This document shows positions 1 to 11,824 of a stretch of 64,000 nt of DNA, piece after piece. Location: NCBI RefSeq assembly GCF_036370855.1, contig NC_088098.1, positions 200,801,336-200,865,335 on the forward strand. The letters run 5' to 3'. Within the stretch, counting starts at the first letter, position 1, and each line of letters opens with the position of its first letter. A program made the translations under genes and the position numbers. This DNA is from Dromaius novaehollandiae (lineage: Eukaryota > Chordata > Aves > Casuariiformes > Dromaiidae). The notes beneath the pieces were generated by a model that searched no databases, was not told the origin of the DNA, and saw only the letters and a list, made by a program, of their open reading frames with translations.

Positions 1-1559
1 AAATGTGAGCTAGGATATGAGGTTATGCAAGGATGTAGCTAAAGCAGGCAAAGATCCCAAAGGCATATCTAAGTTCTCATACCTAGTTGCAACTTAACCC
101 TGGGTGTGCATTAAAAATCTAGCTAACACACCTGTGTTTCCCAGGTACCCGGAGTTTGCTTCTCGTTCTGCCCAAAGCCGTGGCAGTCTGAGCAGCTGAT
201 TGCCACCAAAGCCTGAACAAGACCATCAGAAACAGCGGCTCTTCCAGCCAAACCTCATTCTCCCAATCCTGGTTTTGGACTTCTTCATCAGTCATGCAAT
301 AGGCACTTACGTCCTTTTTTGGATTTAGCCATTAGCCTAACATACATGAGTGAAAAATGAGGAGTAGGAAAGGGGAGAACTAGGTCTCTTTGTGCACATG
401 CAAAGCAGATGGTATTTTGTGGGAGAAAAAGGGAGACAGAAGAGAAGATAAAAAGAGAGCTCAGGAAATAGCTGTAAGAGACTCCCAGTGGCACAGAGAG
501 GTAAGTAGGGAAAGCAAAGCCGCAGTTATTTCCTACCCATTTTTCCTTTTGTTCTTTGTTTCACCAACTTCCTTTCCATTTATCTCCACTCCCCCACTGC
601 AGACAGGCTTTGTGTCTTTTATAACTTCTCCCTTTCCTCCGGCATATACAGCACTGCAGCTCTTTCAACCTGAGTTGTGTTGTTCAGGAGTTACTAAGCA
701 ATTTCTGCATCCTTCCATCAGGTTAGCTGATGCAGCAAGAATCTCATGAGTACTTAACTCCTTAAGTTCATATGTGCTAACAAGCCCTCTTTTATAGGAC
801 AGGTTGACATTCTTGTTGTAGTATGAGGGATAATATCTTGTGCAATAAAAATAATACAAAAGAGCACAGACTCTCTGGGCCCAAACAACTATATGAACAA
901 CTTTGCACACACACTTAAAACCCTGGCTATATATACACCCCTGTCCCACTGCTCCGGGATGTTTCCAGAGCCACTAGAGCACAGCACAGAGAGTGCCGCT
1001 AGAGAACTCCTAACTTTTTAGAGGGCTACAATCCTGTTTCCACCTGCTAAACTGTAAAGTTCGCACTTCAATCTATAGAAAGGGTACTTGTGAATCCCAC
1101 AATATTTTCAGCTCATGACCAGCCTTAATTAGAGTTGAAAACACTGAGTTAATCCGGTGATACTCTCTTTCCCCAAATTGCCTTCTTTACACATATCTTA
1201 ACCTTTCATCTCTTCATCTCTTCAAGTTCATCTCTTGAAATGAAGTGTGTAGTAGAGGAGACTGGAGTATTCTTTGTGGCAGCCTTTGCCATTATACAGC
1301 TAACAGCTCTTGTCAAGCATATTGAATGTCCTTTATTGGCTGGATGTGTTGTGCAGTTGAGAAGGTGTGCTATGAGAAAGCAAAGAGGAACTCTCACTTC
1401 CAGGAAATGCTAGCATCATAATAAAAATATATGTGACAAAAAAATGTAGAAAGTCTTTATTTTAATTGTCCGTTTCTGTGCAATTTTCTGTGAAAAATAT
1501 TAATTCCTTTATACAAAAAAGGCTATTCTATGGTGAAAAATATCTTTTATGGATCAATA
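1..1559. other. gene-free AT-rich DNA
   Basis: Only short open frames (up to about 119 codons) occur, with no conserved motif. I see no RNA gene or clear repeat. Confidence 0.6.
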
Positions 1560-1975
1560 GATTGAATGCTAAAAGAAGGCATTATAATCCTCTTGTCCAA
1601 TCTCCTGTATAAATCCATCCAAAGAACATCATGGACTAAAGATCTTTGCATCAACTTTTTAACTTCTATAGAGATAGTGATATTTTAAAAGAATATGTGG
1701 ATTTAAAGAATCCAAATGATGAGAATCTACCATAGCCCCATTTGCTACCTCTAGTACCAAAAATGTACTCTATATTATATTGAATCAGCTTCTGCATTTT
1801 GTCACATCAGGATTTTTTATCCTATTCTAACCAATTGCTCCTTATGAAAATCCTGTTTCCCATGTAAGGCTCTTTTCAAATCACCTTTCAGCTTTCTCTT
1901 GAGTAAGCAGGGCAGATGGAGTTGTTTAGGTGTCCCACTAGAAGACATGTTTCCTGCACTATCCTATAGGCTGTT
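1560..1975 (-). mobile_element. ancient CR1 LINE fragment (3' part, minus strand)
   Basis: The plus strand reads as the reverse complement of a CR1 3' region. It opens with a block like the usual 'catctagtctgacctcctg' stretch (here cctcttgtccaatctcctg near 1589). A 'gatttaaagaatccaaatgatgagaatc' type block and a 'catgtaaggctcttttcaaatcacc' type block follow in the right order. Divergence is high, so this is an old insertion. CR1 is the main LINE family of birds and reptiles. The match was made from memory of the consensus. Confidence 0.65.
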
Positions 1976-2389
1976 TTTTGAATTATTTATTGCTTCAATA
2001 CATTGCCTTGCTACTAGCTGGATACCCCAGGAAATATTCATTGGAAAGCATGAAGGCTAATCTCTTTCTCTTAGGACAAACCAAAATGAGGATTATTTCT
2101 GAACTTAGACTGGAGAAGGAATTGGTTTGGTGTCATTTGTTTATATTCTCATAAATAACAAGAAGTTTCAATAACTGATGATGAGACCACAGCTGATGAT
2201 GAGGGCACTGCTAAGAGCAGCTAGAAGAAAACAAATAACAAATTTTTTCTGAAAACCTCGATAACTTGAAGGCTGAATCCTGGGCCACAAGACAAGTCAT
2301 CAGACCAAAAACTCTGTGTGGGTGAACAGACATATATGTATGTATGTATACATAAATGCAAAAAACTGTGGACCACATGTGGCCTGTGT

Positions 2390-2760
2390 CTTGTATGCAG
2401 CATGCTAAGGGGCTTTTAACTGTGGCCACCCTTGAAGGAACAAGACCGTTGAATTTTTCCCAGCTGCACCAGGACCAATGTAAGTGTCCTGGCTCTCAGG
2501 AGGGCCAATTAGAGCCCAGAGTTGCCAGGCCACCTCCAGTCAACCTGGAGAACCTCGAGCTTCTGGACTGTGCTTGCTCCCCAGGCCTTTCAGCAAGGCT
2601 GCTGCAAGGCTTGCCCCTGGTCACCAAGAGCAAGACGAGTTTGTCTTCAGAGGTGATGAGAGACGAGACTCATTTGCAACAAAGCCCTAGAGCCTCGCTA
2701 TTTTGTTTTGTAAAACCCCTTAAATCCATGAATAAAACTTGCAATTGATAACATTACAAC
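2390..2760 (+). other. GC-richer block with 130-codon open frame ending at AATAAA
   Basis: An open frame runs 2356-2748 through sequence richer in GC than its flanks, and an AATAAA hexamer lies at 2731-2736 near its end. The predicted peptide matches no family I recognise and has no domain. It might be an old LTR or retrocopy fragment. No target-site duplication or poly(A) tail was found. Confidence 0.2.
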
Positions 2761-4560
2761 CATTGCAAAGTTCATAGCAGGAAGGATGAGAAGAAACCTG
2801 GCCACTGATCAGACCAAACAAAATTGCCTGTAACTTTAGGAGACTATTTTACTACATTTGATTTATTTCTCACTCTAACATTTACAGGTGCCTATAACTT
2901 TGGCCTGAAAAGTGCCATAAAATCACAGGCTTTAATTTAAATTCAAAATCTAATCAGACAGTCCTATGTCTTTAAGTATTCTTAGGAAAATAAATTTGTA
3001 TAATATACAGGCAAAAGTGTTTTCAGATATTTAACTGTAAATAGCTATTGGGCTTCCAAACATGGCAGGCCTGTTGCAAACCAGATGATAAAAACCATGC
3101 AAGAAGCATCAGAAATATTTGTGATACAATGCAAATCCCATCAGAATGGATGCAAGTTTCCCGTTATCTTCCGTAGGGTTTCAGTTCAGCCCTTGATCCA
3201 CTCCACACAGCGTCAGGTCAAAAATTGATTTTTTTTTTAAACTTGTTCTGCTGTTAGTAAGGCACAGAAAAATATTTGGAGATCCAGCATACATTCTTTT
3301 TTGCTAAAGACATTGGAATAAGGGGCAAACGATGAATGGAGGTAAGGGCAAATCTATAAAAACTGTTTATTCTGAGAGGCAAAATTCCACAGCTAGCACA
3401 AACATCTCATTTATTTCATCTGACACCTCCAGAGTAGGTACACAATTGCATATGTAACACTTTCCCATATTTTTCCCACAGGACACAGTTGTTTACACTC
3501 CCAGTGCTGTGAATTTATAACAACTGAGACATTATTTGGGTTATTACATGTAATAGGGACTGTATTTTCACAGATGGCTTACCTTCTCTGCCAGATGTCT
3601 GTTTTTAACACCATGTCCTAATAACTACTGCATATGGTAACTTCATTTTGTATATTAAAACATATTGCCTTGAAGGGACAATGCTTTTATTTTTAGGCTA
3701 CTTTTATAACCACTGAAACAACTTATAAAGGTATGAATGGGATTCACCACCACTTGCAGGTTTGAAACCAGCTATGGCTCTCTTCTTAAAAACAGATACT
3801 CCAGTGCCACTGGACCTGCCAGGCAGGAGACAAATTACTGGAATAAAATGCTGGTTTTGACAGACAGGAGATCTTTTGGTAGCTAGAATCCCCTAGATCC
3901 CTGTCTAGTCTTAGAAATCTACGTTTACCCTCTGAACAAGCTTAATATAACCATCACAGTTATCAAGCAAACCCCTAATTTCCTGCTTCAAAAGATGACA
4001 TTCTGGAAAACCAGAGGAAGCAGACAATGCCTGGGGGTTGAAGAAAGAGCATATAAACAGCACAGATGGGCTTCAAAGATATTGTTGAACAGCATTGCCA
4101 GTTCCAAACATTTCAAAACTATGAGTCAGGCACCAGAAAAGTCTTGAAATTTACTTACAATTCATGAGATGTGAAAAATAACTTATTTCAGTAACTGCTG
4201 CATTATCGCACAATCGCATTCTCTGTCCAACTGCCTGTCAGTTGTCCTCCCCCAACACTTTTTGAATCCATTGGCTAATTTCAATTACAGTTGACAGAAG
4301 GGCAGAGAGATGTATGATATTAATTCCTTACAAGGTTCACGTGTGGCTGGGTTGGGGTTCAAGCCCATCCTGATGGCCCCACTGGGAGCAAAGAAGGGAT
4401 AACTTATTTGCGCTTATCAGTTCATCCTCACCATGTAGCTCCATACGTATCACCTGCAAGCAAACCGAGGTCATGAGCGGGACCTATAGACCTTGTATTG
4501 GCCTGAGGAGGCACAGGGAAGCTGAGTATTATTTGGGGAAACACAAAGGAATTTGTTTAA

Positions 4561-4581
4561 GGGGCGGGGGGGGGGGGGGGG
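4561..4581. repeat. G homopolymer (16 G, one earlier C)
   Basis: GGGGC is followed by 16 uninterrupted G. This is a likely site of length polymorphism or sequencing error. Confidence 0.85.
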
Positions 4582-6654
4582 AAGCAGGCCATTGCAGCTG
4601 GGCTCCATGGGGAGCAGGCTGCGGGCACTGGGGTGGTGGTGACCAAGAGCCACGGCAGACAGTCTGTATTTTGATCCCAGACATCTATGAGCTGGGATAT
4701 TAAAGAAAACACTGGAGAGATGAAGTGGGAATAATAGGCCCTTCTACCCAAAACTGTGCTGAAGGGTTTAGTGGTTTAGTGGCCCAGCATCCTTCTCCGG
4801 GCCCTGGACACTGCCCTGTTGCCCTCGCAGAGGTTAGCGCTCCTCTGTAACTCACTAGCTTGCTCGTTCATGTAAGTGTGCCATAACCTGTTCTGGTACA
4901 AGTAAAATAAGTCAGCAAAGACCTAATACTGAATTCATTTAAGGTGGCCCCAAGAGTGCAGGGAGCGCAGGCAGCCCCGGGGTATGTCCTGGCGGTGGAG
5001 AAGCAACAGCAAGGGAGGAACCGAAACCTCCGCTGTTGCTAGGAGAGAACAAGGGACAAGCACCAGCTGCAGCAGGGAAAGTAAAGCAAAAGCCCAGGCC
5101 ATCTGGAGAAAGTACTAACTGGCATCATAGCCAGCCTGGAGGAAAACCTCACTATGCCCTAACTGTTTGCTTTGGTTCCTTTTCTATTGTTCAAAAGGAG
5201 CTCTTACCCCTCGAGGGCTCCTCGTGCACCAGCAGGACCGGGGAAGCCAGCCCAGCTTTGCACCTTATCTTCGGTGATACCAAACAGGAGAACACAAACG
5301 TACAAAATCCTGTTCTGTAACCCTGACAAAAAAAGGTGCTTACAGTGAAGTTAGTTAGGCCAAGATACTCTGAAGTAAGACCTAGAGATTTTCCTAACCA
5401 AATCACCAGTTCTAATCCAGCCAGATCTTTGTGTTTCCGAAAGTTATTACTTTTCCATGCCTTGCCTGATATGAGGTGTTTTCTCTCCTGTTGCTTGTTG
5501 ACAGCTATCGCCATTAAAAGTTCACCACCTCCATCAGTCTCAGTGAATTGAAGGAGGACTGCACGCTCAGGTAATCTGAATTACCTTCTTGTGGCCCCTC
5601 TCTGCAAAAACTGATGCATGTTAATGGAGAAGAAGCATTGCTGCCTGGTAGTGAAGTGCCCAGGCTTCGAACAAACACAGGTTTGCCAGCGTGGTGTCTT
5701 TCAGAAGCAGAACCTTCTCTCACAGATTGCGGTGTCATAACGCTTTCTTCATTCAGACGTAATCTGAGACTGCTTTTCAGAGTTTCTCTGTGAGCAGTAA
5801 TATCTGTTGTTTTTATTTATAAAAGACATTAGACCTAGAGCTGATGCCTAAAAGAGTTGTGTTGTACTGTTCTGTTTTTTACTTGCAAGTGTGCCCACCC
5901 AACAAATCTAACTTTATTTTGGCAGAGTCCCCTGCAGTATATTTACAGCACTATATAAACAATAATACTAAAACCGGTCTGTCACATTTCAGCTACTTTT
6001 TCCACTCCTCATCTAAGTTCATCATCATCCCTTACCCTAGAAGGAACTGATTTTAGAGGTCTGTCACATACATAATGGCCCATATATCCAGCTCAGTTCT
6101 AGAAATCTATAAATCCAGAATAACTCCAGTGGTTGAGCAGAGATGCTTTGGATTTGCTTCACTGTAAATAGGTGAAAAGATATGTGCGATTCTTTCAGGG
6201 TTTAAGTGTTTATTGTTGCCTCTCTAATACAGTCAAAAGTTGTTCATATGATTTTGCAAAGTCACCCCATATGATCATTCAGACAAGTGTCCTCCTTAAA
6301 CATCATTGCTGCCAAATTAAACAAGTTGTAACACATGCTCTGGAAGTGAAGGTTCCCTTAAGCTACTACTGAGGTCTGTCAAACAGATGGGTTAATCGAA
6401 AGTATATTTCTATAATGAAAACAAATAGACTTGAAACAGTTCAACTGGAGTTTATACAGAGGCAGAGGTTCACAGACGGATTTTCCTAGCTGTGCAGCAA
6501 AGTAAAAGCATACATCTAATAGCATCTCAGGTATTCAGGACCACAAGCAAAAGGATGAATTGTGGCAAGTGATAATCTGTTTTGAAAGAAGGAAATGTGG
6601 ACCAGGAGGACAGCCTTAACTAGACAATTCGGTTGACCTTGTCTGTCTCACAGG

Positions 6655-6690
6655 CTTTACATATGCATTTGCATATTAATACCCATATTA
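6655..6690. promoter_or_regulatory. POU-octamer / homeobox motif cluster
   Basis: ATGCATTTGCAT at 6663-6674 holds an octamer (ATTTGCAT) overlapping an ATGCAT palindrome. TATTAAT at 6674-6680 follows directly. Such overlapping POU half-sites are typical of POU-factor (Oct/Brn) binding elements. Functional use is an inference. Confidence 0.3.
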
Positions 6691-9042
6691 TCACCACATC
6701 CTCTCATTTACATAGTCTCCCCTCTGTAGTAACTGATACTTTTCCTAACAGTGGTGTTCTTGTTATGAAAGAATGATGATTTCTCAGCAGTTTCAGCCTG
6801 TAGTCTAGGGCTGGCAGCTTAATCAGGAAATGTGATGTTGTTCCAGAGTCAATGGACCATGGCAGGAAGTGTGGCAGGATTTCTCAGACTGTTTGAAGTC
6901 CAGCACTTTCTCAAAAGCTTCTGCCTTGTAGCAGAGATTTTTACACTATATCAATATGCTCATGCTGTGGGTAAGTGTGACAAATCTGGATCAAGATGAG
7001 GACAAAATCTTACAGTATTTTCACAGAAATTAAACCAAATGCTCATTTAAAGAGAGAAATCTTACAGTATTAGAGGCAGGCTGAGAATATCCTCCTGGAG
7101 AGAGGAAACTAGCCTGGGAAATGAAGTTCAACCTGCGGAAAGGCTGGCTGCCTGCTGGAGAGTCAAATTCAGAGCGAACAGCAGGCCACAAAGAAACAAG
7201 TAACCCACAGGCAATCCCTTACTGTCCTCCACAAGAGCTGGGTGCAGACTGTGAGTCAAAAGGCAAAAGAAATCCATGCACCCTAGAAATACTAACTGGA
7301 ACAATCAAGAAAATCTGATTACATAGCATGGGATGAACACCAAGTGGGATCTGGTATCGTCTTGGGCATAGTCCAGACCCCACTGAAATCAGGGAGGTTT
7401 TGCCACAAACTTCATTAGCGATGGGGTTTCTCCCAAGAACTGTCTTTTTCCATATTCTTAATACCTTGGTCAGCACTCCACTCAAAACCGCACAAGGCTG
7501 TTTTCTGCAGTGGAGGAAAGTGTTATGAGTGATGAAATGGTAAAATAAACATTAGTCTTCTTGGCTCTCCTTCATAATGCATATTCCACTTCAACTAAAA
7601 AATTAAATTGATCCTCTTGGTGTGACTGTTCAAGCATCTCGCCCAGCCATCCATCTCCCAGCTGTGCAGTGTACCACTTGGACCTCACTGCCAGAAATAA
7701 GGACTTGAATAAGTCAAGCCAGGTAATTAGCATAAAGACTCTCTTAATTTCTATTATGGCATCAGTATTTTCCTAATGTATATGAAGCTATATTTATTCA
7801 TTTCAGGGTTGTTTGTTTTCAGGTTCCATGTATTATTTATTTAATAAATAAGTTATATATCAGTTACTACATAAATAGCTTGGAAGCTGAAGGCCACACA
7901 GTATGTGTGTAACAGAGCCAGGAGTCAAATTTAGAGCTGCTTGTTTACAACCATGAATCCATCCTCCAGCGCACTTTGCTTGCATTATATTCTAGAGCTA
8001 ATATTTTTTCCTTCTAACTTTCAACTGACGTTATTTACAGTACTCATAATCCCCTGGAATACTTTATTATTTTTGGATTATTAGATGTTTGCAAAGTTTT
8101 AACCTCTGTTTTCTCCATGCTTGTGTATTAATGCTTTTTGCAAGGCTAAAACTGTAAGAAAGACAGTCTACTCATCATAGCAGAATTCTTTCAACAGACT
8201 TCAGGTAAAAATTTTGCTTGATTTGTGGTGTGAAAATCTGAAGACAAAGAATTACCATGAAACTAGCAAAATCTGCATGATTTTTTTCTGTTATATAATG
8301 TGAAATCTTTTTCTGTTTGTATACATATATGTTGCAGTTCTTGCTTATAATTCTTTGTCCTCTTCAGAAAAGTAAAATAATGAAAAGAATATATTGCTCC
8401 ATTTCAGAGAAGAAAACAACAAAGAAAAGCCAAATGGAACTGGAACACCAGATTATAAAAATAATGGAAATTTTTACTTACAGTGTTCTGATCCAAATAT
8501 TTATTTATTTCCTAATACAAAGTTGATGCCTGTGAAGGTATTGGGTTAAAAAGGTTGGAAAATGAATTCTTCCAGTTATCCACAGAGAACATATAGTACC
8601 AGTGCAGCAATGAAAACTTCTTTGATTTGAATAAGAATTATTACACATAATTTACCAAAAATTAGATTTGGTGTCATATAGAAAATGATGTTTTGGAGCA
8701 ACAGTCCTGGGAAGGAGGTTGATACTTGTCTCTTCTGCAGCCAGAATGGACCACCATTGATCCAGGTTCATCCAACAGATGAGGAGGCTTGAGCACTGCA
8801 ACTCCAAAAGCAAAAGCTTACTATTGCTATTGACAGGAATTTCAGTGTTTGCTTGTCAGACAGTCACCTGTCTTCTCACAGCTGCTATACACCATCCAGC
8901 CTTCACAAGCTCAGGGCACATTTTCTATGCTGTTCAGTTTGTCTGGACTCTAATCGAAGACCTACATGCAAAAGACTAAAAACAGAAGGAGGCTCTCTTC
9001 TACCAGAAATTTATTTAGTGATCAGATGGAGAACTCGGCTTC

Positions 9043-9054
9043 GGGGGGGGGGGG
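9043..9054. repeat. 12-base G homopolymer
   Basis: A run of 12 G lies in otherwise mixed DNA. Confidence 0.85.
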
Positions 9055-9710
9055 AGAGTTAGTTACCAGAAAGAGACAAGAAAGTCGGTCCTGGATAAAA
9101 GTAACTCTAACATTTGACATAAATGAAAATGTTATAAAATGTGTGTATAAGAGTCATGCAAATTTCTATGTAGATGAAAAATGTAATGAAATGGAATCTA
9201 AGTCATTATAAATTTTGCTATTTACACAAAAGAGGAAAAAGAATATTTCCTACTTTATTGTTTGTATTTCCCTCCATATCTTGCGTACTTATTAAAATGT
9301 AAGGGTTTCAAGTACCCATAGAAAAAATACAAACGTGCAGAAAGAATGACTACTCAAAAGAAAAAAAAAGTAATGCAGTCCTATAATTGGATTTTATAAT
9401 AATTCAGTCCAGTCATCATGTTTTTTCCTCCCTACATAAAAGTTGCACTCATATTCATAACAACAGAACAAGAAAAGCACAGTTGCTTCAAAACACTGGA
9501 CATTGTTTTCCAGAAACAAGATAGCAACTACTCAGAAATGCTATGGAAAACATTAATCACATAGTAACTTGCTATTTACATTAAAGATAGTAGCCTTTAA
9601 AACTAATTAAAAACAAAAACAAAAAAGATCTCAGTTTTTAGTCATAGGACAGCTATGTCTATAATACAGAACCTCTGTTCTTTGCTTTTTGTCCAGCATT
9701 TCTTTCCAGC

Positions 9711-9760
9711 TATATATATGCAGATATATATCTGAGAGAGATATATCGAGAGACAGAACA
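9711..9760. repeat. TA/GA-rich simple repeat
   Basis: A stretch of alternating tatata and gagaga blocks. Confidence 0.6.
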
Positions 9761-9859
9761 TGTCTGGATGGAGAGCCTGCAAATTTCACCTCAGAGATTG
9801 CATTTGCAGTAGACAAACCCCACAGAGAAAATGCTGAAATAATGAATTTTAATGAAGTG

Positions 9860-10210
9860 ACTTTCGCCGTCCATGATCCACGTTGGCCTGACAAACCTGA
9901 GCACCTCAGTCAACAGAAGCAGGGCTGACAAGAGCAGGGCCAGTTCCCAGAGCTGCCAGGCTGCAGCGTCCCAGCCATCGGACGGAGATGATACACCTCA
10001 GCAGTGGTTTCCATCCCTGCTGAACCTGCCGGGCTGGGGGCGGATTAGTGCCAGCTATGGGGACGTGGACAGCTGCCACCTTTTGCGTGGACGAAGGGCT
10101 GGATGCAATCCCCTTCGAAGTCGGTGGAAGCAGCTCCCGTTGAGTCGCCCAAAGCCCCCGGGGAAGCAGTCGGCTCTGACGACGTGAGCACAGGGCAGGG
10201 AACCATGGAC
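9860..10210. other. GC- and CpG-richer patch of unknown role
   Basis: In an AT-rich, CpG-poor region this stretch of about 350 bp has roughly 20 CpG sites and several GC-rich motifs (gggggcggatt, gcccccgggg). Short open frames exist on both strands but match nothing I recognise. It could be a distal regulatory element, an lncRNA promoter or an old GC-rich repeat. Confidence 0.4.
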
Positions 10211-11818
10211 ACCCAGATTCAAACCAGCACTGCTGTCTACTTGCTCTGCAGGCTCTGGTTTCTCATTAGCCTCCGTGAAATCAGTAAGTAGTGTCGTGCT
10301 TCTTCCACAGGACAACTGGATGGGTTTGGTGCTGTCGAGCGCTTCTTATTCTTACACACGCAAGATGCTGGTTGGCAACAGGCCCCAATTTCTTATTCAG
10401 AAGTAGGAAAATCCTGTCAGAAGCTGTGCCCCTTCACAGAGGAAAGGCAGTCTATTCTTCTGTCCATTAGCACACGGCTGTCCAGTCCCCATCATAACTT
10501 ACCAAGAACAGTGCAAACTTGTAACAATTTACAGAAAAAAGAATGTACATATTGAGAGGGTATAAATTCATTCTTACATACAAGAATGGCACGAGCATTT
10601 ACCCAGCATCTCTATCAAATATTGTAGAAAAGATTACACAAAAATATTTAAATATATGGATACAGATACATAGATACTACACTTGCATAAAATATGTATA
10701 TTCAAAACCCTTTGGGCAGTTTCACAGTTAGCTGAAAAATGTATGCTTTAGAAATATGAACAATTTCCTACACTTTTCTAGTTTAAGTAGGAGGGGGGAG
10801 GGGAAAGAAGCATCAGCCTTATTAATACTGAATGCTAAGTGCAGAAGTTTAGCTGTAGCTGTAGGGTTTTGAAGCAATTGATTTGACAGAACCTCCAAGC
10901 ATAAACTCCGTTTTAAAAATCCACATTTATTCCCTAGATTGCTTATTGTTTCATGAAAATGAAAACCTATGTGTCCTGCTTGTATCAGCTAGATCTCCTG
11001 AGACTGTTCAATTAAACCTCATAAGCTTGCAATACTTCGAGATAGGATTGTGTATTGGGAGTACTCATGAACCTTATTGCAGTATTTCTGTGTAATAATA
11101 GGAATTTATAACTTCTGATACCTTGTATAATTTAATTTTAGAAATGCAAAACCTTAAATGACACCACAAGAAGCTCACAGTTCTGAGAAAATTAAAGTAT
11201 GAAATTTTACTTATAGACCACATAATTTACATAGATTTACATAAATACAGAGATATTAAAATATTAAATCAAAGCTAATTAACAGAGGGTAGAGTTTTAC
11301 ATGATAACATATTTTAATTCTAGTTACATTTTTGCAACTACTTTTAGTGTCATGAGAATTATATAAATAATATATATACCTATATATCCATAGTATATAT
11401 AAAGATATATATATCTCCATCCTTTTTTTCTTCAAAAATAGGGCAATTTTATAACTGCAATGAGATGTGACAAGCAGTACACTTCTGGGGAATTATTGCA
11501 TGCCTTGAGTGCATAAGGCAGAAGGAAGAGTATCTGACTTCAGACACTAAAGAAGTGGAATCATCAACCAGAAACGCACTGGAGTGATTTGGAACATCTT
11601 ATTGCTTTTATAAAACTCAAAATTATACACTAGTTAAAAAAAAATAAAAGGCACAAAAATAAAGGGGAAAGTAATATCTCTCTATTTAGTGGAGATCAAC
11701 GATCAGGAAGCTCCATTACTGTTCACTGAACACTCGTCATTGTCCTAAATCTGTTCCCTGTGGTGCAATACTGTGCTGCAGTTGCATAAGGAGGTTAAAT
11801 ACAAAAGTTCATGCATCC
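10211..11818. other. gene-free AT-rich DNA beyond the C11orf87 3' end
   Basis: No open frame of note is present. It contains the TA-rich simple repeat at 11.36 kb and several AATAAA/TTTATT hexamers, so part of it could still be 3' UTR of C11orf87 if the signal at 11.82 kb is not used. Confidence 0.5.
11361..11416. repeat. TA-rich simple repeat
   Basis: This is an imperfect TATATA-rich stretch with a self-complementary core (gatatatatatc). Confidence 0.75.
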
Positions 11819-11824
11819 TTTATT
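11819..11824 (-). terminator. candidate polyadenylation signal AATAAA for C11orf87
   Basis: This is the first AATAAA hexamer on the minus strand after the stop codon. The sequence just downstream on that strand is U-rich (cttttgtattt), as expected for a cleavage region. A single hexamer in AT-rich DNA is weak evidence. Confidence 0.3.

Larger units (their letters stand above)
1976..9859. other. gene-free intergenic stretch
   Basis: Apart from the GC-richer block at 2.39-2.76 kb, the homopolymers at 4.56 and 9.04 kb and the POU cluster at 6.66 kb, no gene was recognised. A short piece at 7381-7435 ('cactgaaatcagggaggttttgcca...') resembles an old amniote interspersed repeat. Confidence 0.55.
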
